Shown here in pieces: positions 1 through 5,879 of a stretch of 6,995 nucleotides of DNA (position 1 is the first letter of the stretch; each line of letters begins with the position of its first letter). The notes under the pieces were generated by a model, which had not been told where the DNA came from, did no database searches, and saw only the letters and a program-made list of their open reading frames with translations. This DNA comes from Emcibacter sp. GTDB taxonomy: Bacteria > Pseudomonadota > Alphaproteobacteria > Sphingomonadales > Emcibacteraceae. The translations under genes and the position numbers were made by a program. The stretch is from assembly GCA_027019205.1 (NCBI GenBank), contig JALUWZ010000171.1, positions 1 through 6,995 of the forward strand. The letters are read 5' to 3'.

Positions 1-138
1 AAAGACAATCATGATCATGAGAAAGGCGTCTGGACCCTGCCACCACGGCTGGCCGGGGACAAGGCCGATCATGACAGGATGAAAGCCATCGGCGAAAGTG
101 ACCGCCTGACATTCAAATTTATCAAACCGGTCCGATAA
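1..138 (+). CDS. C-terminal end of a probable SAM-dependent methyltransferase (partial)
   Basis: The first frame is open from the window edge to a TAA at 136-138, giving the last 45 residues of a protein that begins outside the window. The tail reads GVWTLPPRLAG, then about ten charged residues, then AIGESDRLTFKFIKP. From memory of the family, a TLPP segment followed by an IGESDRMTL-F-KP ending is typical of predicted class I SAM-dependent methyltransferases of the COG4798 type, where the last strand closes the Rossmann-like sheet. The SAM-binding glycine motif lies upstream and cannot be checked. The segment starts with a His/Asp-rich stretch (KDNHDHEK). No substrate can be inferred. The gene is convergent with the histidine kinase that ends at 350, and no clear terminator follows it. 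Reading frame and stop are certain; the family call is moderate because only the tail is visible. Confidence 0.6.
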   Translation, partial: KDNHDHEKGVWTLPPRLAGDKADHDRMKAIGESDRLTFKFIKPVR

Positions 139-210
139 CAGTCGGGGTTGCGGGGCAGTGGATATTGATCAACTCCTGTCCCGGGCACCTGTCAGGATGT
201 CCTGATACAG

Positions 211-345
211 CAGAAACATACCGGGCCTTCAGTGAATAGCAGCTACGCAGGCCGGTTAACCGCGACGGCATTGGCCGCTGGCACCATTATGAGAAACAGC
301 ATCAGCCCCTGACGGATGCTCTCGAAAAATATGGAGTCCTGGAGA
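211..345 (+). pseudogene. Decayed C-terminal fragment of a sulfotransferase-like (TPR-sulfotransferase) gene
   Basis: Two overlapping plus-strand frames together resemble the end of TPR-containing sulfotransferases. The first frame, 211-249, gives QKHTGPSVNSSYA. The second, from about 246, gives RRPVNRDGIGRWHHYEK and then QHQPLTDALEKYGV up to about 339. In that family the C-terminus commonly reads 'V-TSS-QVR-P(V/I)(N/Y)---(V/I)GRWRRYEKHL-PL--AL', so both parts match in order. They are joined by a frameshift near 246-250, where a glutamine-valine pair expected between A and R is missing. The first frame has TGA at 166-168, the second has TAG at 237-239, and there is no start codon context. The second frame then runs on without a proper stop into the 3' end of the kinase gene on the other strand. 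I read this as a relic of a lost neighbour gene. The match is from memory of a motif, so the call is moderate. Confidence 0.45.
292..325 (-). terminator. Possible weak terminator of the kinase transcript
   Basis: On the minus strand, about 30 nt after the kinase stop codon, AGCATC (315-320) can pair with GATGCT (298-303) around an 11-nt loop, and the strand continues GTTTCTC. The position is right for an intrinsic terminator, but the U-tract is short and interrupted. The sequence also overlaps the sulfotransferase-like relic, so the pairing may be chance. Confidence 0.22.
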
Positions 346-349
346 ATAA

Positions 350-2065
350 TCAGCCGCGAAGCCTGAAGGTCACGGTAAATTCAGAGCCTTCATTCACCAC
401 ACTTTTCAGGGTAATATCCCCGCCCATCTGACGGGCAAGATGCTGGGAAATATGTAACCCGAGGCCGGTGCCTTCCTCTTTGCGGGAATAGACATTATCA
501 GTGGCCTGATGAAATTTTTCGAAGACCAGCTTCTGCTGGTCCGGCGCAATGCCGATACCGGTATCCCAGACCGTTACGGCAATGATAGATGTATCATGAC
601 GATCAATACGCAGGCCAATCCGGCCCTTGTCCGGGGTAAATTTTACTGCATTGCTCAGCAGATTGACAAATATCTGTATCGCCCGGCGTTCATCAACATA
701 AACCGTGAAATCCTCAGACAGGCTGACTGCACTGATATCAATATTTTTCTGATTGGCCCGCAATATAATCAAATTCACGGCCTTGTTAACGATTTCCTGT
801 AAGGATACCTCGGTCATGTCAAGATTAATCTTGCCGCTTTCCAGAACCGCAACATCCAGCACATCATTGATCAGTTCCAGCAGATGCTGTCCGGCAGACA
901 TGATATCCTGACTGTAGGAGACATATTGTTTGTTAAGCTCGCCGAACACCTCCATTTTCATCGCCTCGGCAAAGCCGATAATCGCATTCAGCGGCGTCCT
1001 GAGTTCATGACTCATGGCGGCGAGAAATTCGCTTTTGGCGCCAAGCGCCGCCTCTGACTGGGCAGAGGCCATATCAAGCTGGATATTCTTGTTGGTCAGT
1101 TCCTCAAGAGTATGTTCCAGTGATTTTTGCGCCGCCAGCATTTCGCGCTTCGCCTGATAATTGACGGTAACATCTGTCCCGGCCCCACGGTAGCCCATAA
1201 ATTCACCACTGGCAGAATCGAACAGCGGTACACCGCTCAGATGATTATAGACCAGATCACCCTCTGAATTTCTGATCAGGAAAAGCTGATCGCGAAACGG
1301 CTTCATCTGATCAAGAAAACCTTCGGCACCCATGGTCTTGCCATTAAAACCGGACTTCAGCTCACCAAAATCCTCGAACCGCTTGCCTTGCATAAGGATA
1401 CCCGGCTTGCCGGTAATTGCCATCAGGCGGTCTGAAACAAAGGTGATATTGTAATCGCGATCAATTTCCCAATACCAGTCGGACGTCGCCCGGGCAAAAT
1501 CACGAAAGCGCTGCTGCATCAGGTTTTCATGGCCGAGCATCTGTATCTTGTCCGTGTAATCAACGTAAGTCCCGCCAACGGCAATTACCGTACCATCATC
1601 GTCACAGACCGGAAAATGACGGGACCGGTATTGCCGGGGAACACCATGTATTTTTATGGTCTCCTCAACAGAGACATTTTGCCGGGTAAGCTGAACCTCA
1701 TTCAGGATTGCCGTCAGACTTGCCGGCAGGTGGCGGCTATCGCCATGACCCGGCCCGGCCTTGCCGGCATATTCACAGGTCGCCACCAGATTTCGGTAGC
1801 CTTCATTGACATAAACAAGTTCGCCGGAAACTGCCGATATATAGAGAGGAACCTTTTCATCAAAACTCATATGGGCAATAAGTTTATGAATTTTACCGGC
1901 AACACTCAACGGTCTGTTGGCGGCGTCATAATTTCCGCCATATTTTCCATTCGGGTTACTGACGCGCTGAACCATCTCAAGCGGAATAATGGTCTGATGC
2001 CTGAGTTTCGGTATCAGCTTCCCTCCGCCTGTTCTGGCCCCGGTCGTTTCATATCCGCCATACAT
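350..2065 (-). CDS. Soluble PAS-PAS sensor histidine kinase (HisKA/HATPase)
   Basis: A 571-residue kinase with no hydrophobic segment long enough to span a membrane, so it should act in the cytoplasm. Domains in order: a variable N-terminus (1-60); a first PAS-like domain (about 66-172); a second PAS domain (about 188-300, with the DWYWEIDRDYNI start and GYRGAGTDVT end usual for alphaproteobacterial kinases); a helical linker (302-345); a HisKA dimerisation domain with SHELRTPLNAIIGF and phospho-accepting His353; and a HATPase domain with N box NLLSNAVKFTP (Asn472), G1 DTGIGIAP (501-508), F box FEKFHQ (515-520) and G2 GTGLGL (532-537). All catalytic motifs are intact, and there is no receiver domain. 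The ATG is 2 bp after the stop of the DUF2336 gene, and AAGGGA lies near the end of that gene, which favours translational coupling. The partner is probably the LuxR-type regulator upstream. The PAS ligand cannot be told. Confidence 0.95.
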   Translation of the reverse strand: MYGGYETTGARTGGGKLIPKLRHQTIIPLEMVQRVSNPNGKYGGNYDAANRPLSVAGKIHKLIAHMSFDEKVPLYISAVSGELVYVNEGYRNLVATCEYAGKAGPGHGDSRHLPASLTAILNEVQLTRQNVSVEETIKIHGVPRQYRSRHFPVCDDDGTVIAVGGTYVDYTDKIQMLGHENLMQQRFRDFARATSDWYWEIDRDYNITFVSDRLMAITGKPGILMQGKRFEDFGELKSGFNGKTMGAEGFLDQMKPFRDQLFLIRNSEGDLVYNHLSGVPLFDSASGEFMGYRGAGTDVTVNYQAKREMLAAQKSLEHTLEELTNKNIQLDMASAQSEAALGAKSEFLAAMSHELRTPLNAIIGFAEAMKMEVFGELNKQYVSYSQDIMSAGQHLLELINDVLDVAVLESGKINLDMTEVSLQEIVNKAVNLIILRANQKNIDISAVSLSEDFTVYVDERRAIQIFVNLLSNAVKFTPDKGRIGLRIDRHDTSIIAVTVWDTGIGIAPDQQKLVFEKFHQATDNVYSRKEEGTGLGLHISQHLARQMGGDITLKSVVNEGSEFTVTFRLRG

Positions 2066-2067
2066 GG

Positions 2068-3198
2068 TTACACAGCATCCCTTACCGCCAATATCGCATC
2101 CTGATAGCCAAAGTCCCGCTGCCAGTGCCTTACGGCGAGTTTTGCGCTTTTTACCTTTATCTCATCATACAATGATAAAATCGAATTTACCACCCCTGTA
2201 GTCCTGGCCCTGCCGCCGGACCGGGATTGCACAACCAGCAAAAACAGTGACGCAAAGCTGTCACGGTCCATTTCCAGTGATTTGGCAATAATCGCCAGAC
2301 TTTCCCCGGTTCTTTCCCGTATCGATCGCCAGATGATTTTGCTGTCCAGGCCAGTCATTTCAGTCAGCCCGGCAACAAACAGATTAACCTTTTCCTGACG
2401 CAGGCTACGTTGCAGGAAACTTATATTCAATTCTCCCCTGCCGGCCAGTTCCCGGACCAGCTCAAGGGCCGACTTCATAACGCCATTGCCGGAATCATGA
2501 TTCTGCATTGCCGTCTTGGTCGCCATTTCAAGAGCATCATCAAAGCTGGCCATATCAACATTGAATTCAGTGACAATTTTACGTCTGAGGGCGGCGGATA
2601 CCCACCAGTACATGCGATACGCCAGGTCAGGGGGCAGGTCATGGCGATTTAACAGCGGTTCCTGAAACCGGTCAACATTGCGCGATTCCGCCACCAGATA
2701 TTTCATTGATAATTCAGAGAGTTGTGCATTTTCATTACGAATCAGGGCCTCAACCACATCCTCACTGCCCCTTTCAATCAGCTCGCTGCTGACATCCTCG
2801 CTGACATGGGCGCGAATGGCGATGGCCATGCGGTGGGCATCTGTGCGGTTACGAATAATTTCGATCAGTTGCTCATCCCTGAGAACCCCGCTGTCATTCA
2901 GCATTGGTTCGGCAATATCAATCGATTCACTGGCCAGCATCACCGCCAGTTCGGGGGATATATCATCAATGGTCGCCAGGCGCCGGCTCAACTCCTTGCG
3001 CACGGTTTTTTCGACGGAGGATACCAGTTTGCACAGGACATCATTCATCAGGGCGCGTTCATGCTCATTCAACCGGCCCCCGGGCGACAGAAATAAATCA
3101 GAAATATTTTCCACCAGCTCTTTTCTGGCCGATACTGATTTATTTTGAGCCAGCGCAAGCAGGTCTCTGGAAGATGTTTCTCGTTCAAGCATCCCCAT
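2068..3198 (-). CDS. DUF2336 domain protein
   Basis: A 376-residue, largely helical, soluble protein without signal peptide or membrane segment. Recognisable DUF2336 (PF10098) features are the HEAT-like helical N-terminal half, ERALMNDVLCKLVSSVEKTVRKEL (residues 47-70), followed by repeated A-IR/E-IE helices, and the segment RHDLPPDLAYRMYWWVSAALR (about 185-205). The family occurs widely in Alphaproteobacteria and has no biochemical function that I can state. Residues after 230 are also helical and end in a basic stretch followed by WQRDFGYQDAIL. I chose the ATG at 3198, with GGA about 6 nt upstream; a second ATG two codons later is possible. The gene ends 2 bp before the kinase start, so the two are almost certainly one operon. 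This placement suggests an accessory role in the kinase pathway, which is inference from context. Confidence 0.85.
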   Translation of the reverse strand: MGMLERETSSRDLLALAQNKSVSARKELVENISDLFLSPGGRLNEHERALMNDVLCKLVSSVEKTVRKELSRRLATIDDISPELAVMLASESIDIAEPMLNDSGVLRDEQLIEIIRNRTDAHRMAIAIRAHVSEDVSSELIERGSEDVVEALIRNENAQLSELSMKYLVAESRNVDRFQEPLLNRHDLPPDLAYRMYWWVSAALRRKIVTEFNVDMASFDDALEMATKTAMQNHDSGNGVMKSALELVRELAGRGELNISFLQRSLRQEKVNLFVAGLTEMTGLDSKIIWRSIRERTGESLAIIAKSLEMDRDSFASLFLLVVQSRSGGRARTTGVVNSILSLYDEIKVKSAKLAVRHWQRDFGYQDAILAVRDAV

Positions 3199-3433
3199 AT
3201 TTTTCCAGTCTAACTTTAATTTTCATTGTTGGTTAACGACTATCAACAGCCTCTGAGCTGTAAATTACGGTAACCTTATAAACATAGATTATTAACAAAG
3301 ATTAAAAAAAAGCATCAAACTATTGCCATAACATCTTGTATAAACAGCAAATCTATAAAATTTTATCTTTTTTTCCGCTCCGGGCTATGGGGGGAAGTCA
3401 CCGTTGGTGTCCGGAAACAAGGCCTGTTCCATG
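3199..3433 (-). promoter_or_regulatory. AT-rich gap with probable promoter of the DUF2336-kinase operon
   Basis: This 235-bp stretch between the regulator stop and the DUF2336 start is strikingly AT-rich from about 3260 to 3370. It holds no plausible gene. On the minus strand a loose promoter-like pair is TTGATG (3313-3318) and AATAAT (3288-3293), but the 19-bp spacing is long. The leader contains a small hairpin, ACAGC/GCTGT (3246-3261). No convincing intrinsic terminator for the regulator gene is visible, so read-through from the regulator into the operon remains possible. Confidence 0.35.
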
Positions 3434-4054
3434 TCAGCTGGCCGAAATAAGACCCCGTTTCAGGGCCGCAAGCGCGGCTTCGGTGCGATTATTGACCTTC
3501 AGGGCCTGAAAGATTGCCGAGACATGAACCCTGACCGTGTTATCGGTAATATCAAGAATTCTGGCAATTTCTTTATTGGCCTTGCCCCGGGACAACAGGG
3601 CAAGGATCTCCTTTTGTCGTCCGGTAAGGACCGTTTCGTCCCGGAATGGCGGCGCCGTTGGCGACAGCACACTGTCCGGGATATATCTGCCACCCTTCAG
3701 GACAAGCTGCAGGGCCTGAATAATAATTTCACTGCCAAGGGTTTTCGGGATATAGCCCATCACCCCCATATCAAGGGCGCGTCTGATCATCTGGCTATCG
3801 TCCGAGCCGGACAGAAATACAATCGGCGCGCACGGGTCAAGGTTACGGAACTCCTCCAGCCCCTCCATGCCGGAAATTCCCGGGAGATCAACATCCAGCA
3901 GAATCAGGTCAAACCCCTCATTGTCGCCGATAATCCGGTAGGCTTCTGCACAGCTTCCACATTCCCTGATATCAACATTATCACTGATTTGCTGCACGAC
4001 AAGTTTCAAGCCGTCGCGAAATAGCTCATGATCATCCACCAATAAAATTTTCAT
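3434..4054 (-). CDS. NarL/FixJ (LuxR-type) response regulator
   Basis: A 206-residue two-domain regulator counted from the ATG at 4054. The receiver domain (about 1-120) has the acidic pair Asp7-Asp8 in ILLVDDHE, the phospho-accepting Asp54 in LILLDVDLPG, the switch residue Ser82 in VFLSGS, and Lys104 in YIPKT. The LuxR-type helix-turn-helix (about 143-198) starts LTGRQKEILALLSRGKANKEIA and continues with ITDNTVRVHVSAIFQALKVNNRTEAA, all canonical. An earlier in-frame TTG at 4060 would add two residues. I prefer the ATG because AGGA (4064-4067) is 9 nt from it but only 3 nt from the TTG. The protein should bind DNA as a phosphorylated dimer. The kinase two genes downstream on the same strand is the obvious partner, although a different phosphodonor cannot be excluded. 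Two palindromes lie just upstream and may be its own operators. Confidence 0.93.
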   Translation of the reverse strand: MKILLVDDHELFRDGLKLVVQQISDNVDIRECGSCAEAYRIIGDNEGFDLILLDVDLPGISGMEGLEEFRNLDPCAPIVFLSGSDDSQMIRRALDMGVMGYIPKTLGSEIIIQALQLVLKGGRYIPDSVLSPTAPPFRDETVLTGRQKEILALLSRGKANKEIARILDITDNTVRVHVSAIFQALKVNNRTEAALAALKRGLISAS

Positions 4055-4070
4055 AGTCAAACATCCTGAA

Positions 4071-4088
4071 ATAGTACATATGCACTAT
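4071..4088. promoter_or_regulatory. 18-bp palindrome upstream of the response regulator (candidate operator)
   Basis: The sequence ATAGT-A-CATATG-C-ACTAT is symmetric at 16 of 18 positions, with arms ATAGT/ACTAT around a CATATG core. It sits 17-34 bp upstream of the regulator ATG, only a few bases before its ribosome binding site. LuxR-type proteins usually bind dyads of about this length, so autoregulation is plausible. Binding itself is inference. Confidence 0.4.
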
Positions 4089-4105
4089 GTATAACCCACA
4101 TCTGT

Positions 4106-4115
4106 CGTATATACG
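4106..4115. promoter_or_regulatory. Second palindrome, CGTATATACG (candidate operator)
   Basis: A perfect 10-bp palindrome whose centre is 31 bp from the centre of the 18-bp palindrome, about three helical turns, so two bound dimers would lie on the same DNA face. The arms differ in sequence from the first site, so the two need not share a binder. A short AT-rich palindrome can also arise by chance. Confidence 0.25.
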
Positions 4116-4152
4116 CCATGCGAGAAACAATATAAAGTAGAGAAATTAACAC

Positions 4153-4189
4153 CGCCTTTGCTCCAGTTGGCAACAAAATATAAAAGGCG
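4153..4189. repeat. 7-bp inverted repeat CGCCTTT/AAAGGCG
   Basis: CGCCTTT (4153-4159) and AAAGGCG (4183-4189) are exact inverse complements around a 23-bp interval. The interval also contains TTGC/GCAA (4158-4161 and 4170-4173). It lies about 100 bp upstream of the response regulator, where an activator site or a hairpin could be. No T-run follows on either strand, so it does not look like a terminator. Confidence 0.3.
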
Positions 4190-4207
4190 TGAATGGGGAC
4201 ATGGATA

Positions 4208-4260
4208 AAGGGATGTTTCACTAGAATCTGTTGGGGGTCAGATCAGGTGAAACATCCCTT
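4208..4260. repeat. Perfect 14-bp inverted repeat forming a long hairpin
   Basis: The left arm AAGGGATGTTTCAC (4208-4221) and right arm GTGAAACATCCCTT (4247-4260) are exact inverse complements, separated by 25 bp. Inside, ATCTG (4226-4230) pairs with CAGAT (4239-4243), leaving the loop TTGGGGGT. The inner ends of the arms, TGTTTCAC and GTGAAACA, equal the two halves of the ParB-binding parS palindrome but are pulled apart by the 25-bp interval. No T-run follows on either strand. TA dinucleotides abut both ends (4206-4207 and 4260-4261). It could be a REP/MITE-like element, a protein-binding site, or part of an RNA. The repeat is certain; its nature is not. Confidence 0.75.
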
Positions 4261-4321
4261 AGTGTGCTCGAGCAAAATCATTATAGATATTTCACCGGCA
4301 GGAATCAACCTTTCCCTGGCC

Positions 4322-4402
4322 AAAAAATAAAAAAAAGCCCCTTTTGCGCCCATAGATTGATGAAGCGGCGACTCGTTATCGCAAAGCCCGGAACTCGGGG
4401 CT
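4322..4402 (-). terminator. T-tract with GC-rich pairing on the minus strand (possible terminator or small RNA end)
   Basis: Read on the minus strand, AGCCCC (4397-4402) can pair with GGGGCT (4336-4341), directly followed by T8-A-T6 (overlapping the last paired base, down to 4322). Between them GCGA/TCGC (4379-4382 and 4368-4371) forms a small inner hairpin. A competing local stem, AGCCC/GGGCT (4385-4389 and 4398-4402), excludes the long pairing. The T-tract is strong but the closing stem spans about 55 nt, which is unusual for a simple intrinsic terminator. No gene is seen just upstream of it on that strand. Confidence 0.25.
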
Positions 4403-4456
4403 GGCAAATCAGAAACAGGCAGCGGCAGTAATTTTTCTGTCCATCATCAAAAAGCT

Positions 4457-4486
4457 TTGACAGCCGGGCAAAGGACGATCACTATC
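4457..4486 (+). promoter_or_regulatory. Promoter-like sequence for the aminotransferase gene
   Basis: A perfect -35 hexamer TTGACA (4457-4462) is followed after 17-18 bp by CACTAT/ACTATC (4480-4486), a weak -10 that partly resembles the CTAT core of alphaproteobacterial housekeeping promoters. Transcription would start about 25 nt before the ATG at 4516. The likely ribosome binding site is AGGGA (4499-4503), 12 nt before the start, which is slightly far. Confidence 0.4.
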
Positions 4487-4515
4487 CGATTTTTCAACAG
4501 GGATTATCTGACATC

Positions 4516-5841
4516 ATGACAGCAGTATTCTATCGGGGCGTAACTGCAAGCTATCCCCGGGCCGCCAAATCCAAAGGCATGTATATTTTTGATGAAACCG
4601 GCAGGAAATATCTTGATATGAGCGGCGGGGCGGCAGTATCCTGTGTCGGCCATCAGCATCCCCGGGTCGTAGAAAGCCTGTGTCAGCAGATCAGTAGCAT
4701 GGCCTTCGCCCATACCGCCTTTTTCTCAAACGCGCCGCAGGAACAGCTTGCAGAGAAGCTCGCCGCCAAATTCTCCGACCCCGGGGCCAAGGTCTATTTT
4801 ACCTCCGGCGGCTCGGAAGCCAATGAAACCGCGATTAAAATGGCCTGGCAATATTGGCGGGCAAAAGATATGCCGGCAAAGAAAAAAATCATCAGCCGCA
4901 CCCACAGCTATCACGGCAATACCCTTGGCACCCTGTCCATCAGCGGCAATCTGCCGCGTCGGCGCGTCATGGGCGATCTCCTGATCGACTGGCCGCGCAT
5001 TGACCCCTGCTATGCCTACCGCTACCGGCAGGCCGGGGAAAGCCGCGCCGACTATGCGCTCCGGGCGGCAAACTCTCTGGAAGAGATGATTCGTCGTCAC
5101 GGGGCAGAGACCATTGCCGCCTTCATTGCCGAACCGGTTGTCGGCGCCTCGCTCGGCGTTGTGCCGGCGGAAAAGGGCTATTTCCGGCGGATTCGCGAGA
5201 TTTGTGACAAATATGACATCCTGCTGATTGCTGACGAAATTATGTGCGGCACCGGACGCACCGGAACATTTTTCGCCCATGAGCAGGAGGATTTCCTGCC
5301 GGATATTGTCACTCTGGCCAAGGGGATTGCCGGGGGCTACCAGCCGCTGGCGGCGACCATTGCCCGCCACCATATTCACGAGACTTTTGTCACGACAGGG
5401 CGGGGGTTCAGCCACGGCCATACCTATGTCGGTCATGCCGGCGCCTGTGCGGCGGGACTTGCGGTCGTTAATGTCATTGACGATGAAAAACTGCTCGACA
5501 ATGTCAGGACCCGGGGGGATTTGTTGCAGAATGAGCTGAAAACCGCCTTTTCAGACCATCCCCATATCGGAGATATTCGCGGCAGGGGGCTGTTCAGGGG
5601 ACTTGAGATTGTCGCCGACAAGACAACGAAACAACCCTTCCCGGATGAGGACAATATTACAAAACGCCTGATGAAGGCGACCATGGCCCACGGGTTGATA
5701 TGCTATCCCGGCGGCGGATCAATGCAGGATAATCTTGGCAGCCATATCCTGCTGGCCCCGCCCTTTATCCTCAAGCCTGATCATATTGCCGAGCTGATTG
5801 ACAAGTTGCGCGCCATATTTTCAGACGTATTGGGCGGCTGA
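4516..5841 (+). CDS. Class-III PLP-dependent aminotransferase
   Basis: A 441-residue, full-length fold-type I aminotransferase of the class-III (ornithine/omega-amino acid/BioA-like) group, expected to move an amino group between an amine or amino acid and a 2-oxo acid in the cytoplasm. Visible motifs are GGAAVSCVGHQHPRV (38-51), the phosphate-binding TSGGSEANETA (96-106), SYHGNTLG (131-138), AEPVVGAS (205-212), the cofactor-nitrogen-binding Asp240 in IADEIMCGTGRTG, the Schiff-base Lys269 in TLAKGIAGGYQP, and GHTYVGH (301-307). It belongs with proteins often labelled 'aspartate aminotransferase family', which does not mean it acts on aspartate; the substrate is unknown. The ATG is the only sensible start, and no in-frame start precedes it. 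It is the first gene of a rightward unit, divergent from the response regulator, and ends 38 bp before the TolB-like gene, so the two may share a transcript. Confidence 0.93.
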   Translation: MTAVFYRGVTASYPRAAKSKGMYIFDETGRKYLDMSGGAAVSCVGHQHPRVVESLCQQISSMAFAHTAFFSNAPQEQLAEKLAAKFSDPGAKVYFTSGGSEANETAIKMAWQYWRAKDMPAKKKIISRTHSYHGNTLGTLSISGNLPRRRVMGDLLIDWPRIDPCYAYRYRQAGESRADYALRAANSLEEMIRRHGAETIAAFIAEPVVGASLGVVPAEKGYFRRIREICDKYDILLIADEIMCGTGRTGTFFAHEQEDFLPDIVTLAKGIAGGYQPLAATIARHHIHETFVTTGRGFSHGHTYVGHAGACAAGLAVVNVIDDEKLLDNVRTRGDLLQNELKTAFSDHPHIGDIRGRGLFRGLEIVADKTTKQPFPDEDNITKRLMKATMAHGLICYPGGGSMQDNLGSHILLAPPFILKPDHIAELIDKLRAIFSDVLGG

Positions 5842-5879
5842 CCTTGAATGTCACCGGACCGTGATATAAGATATTCTGT

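Noticed and set aside
189..210. Hairpin CTGTCAGGA/TCCTG-ACAG as terminator of the methyltransferase gene
   Set aside because: The loop is very tight, there is a two-base bulge, and no T-run follows.
1529..2104. 191-codon plus-strand frame opposite the kinase N-terminus
   Set aside because: It is antisense to well-conserved PAS coding sequence and has no recognisable domain or ribosome binding site.
3293..3306. CtrA-like site TTAA-N6-TTAA upstream of the DUF2336 gene
   Set aside because: The CtrA consensus has a 7-nt gap; here it is 6, and the surroundings are so AT-rich that TTAA pairs are expected by chance.
3310..3335. Sigma-54 promoter-like TGGCA...TGC on the minus strand
   Set aside because: The GG and GC elements are 12 nt apart rather than the required 10.
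4208..4260. Functional parS centromere site
   Set aside because: A real parS site has its two halves directly adjacent; here 25 bp separate them and no parA/parB genes are in view. It is kept only as a curiosity in the findings.
4336..4402. tRNA-like fold closed by AGCCCC/GGGGCT
   Set aside because: The span is close to tRNA length, but there is no T-loop sequence, no D-arm consensus and no proper anticodon arm.
4231..4431. 66-codon plus-strand frame in the intergenic region
   Set aside because: It begins with TTG inside the loop of the hairpin, lacks a ribosome binding site, and has a basic, unpatterned translation.
4726..5436. Long open frame (236 codons) on the minus strand opposite the aminotransferase gene
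   Set aside because: It lies wholly inside a gene with intact catalytic motifs, and its translation is low-complexity and resembles no family. It is a shadow of GC-rich coding sequence.
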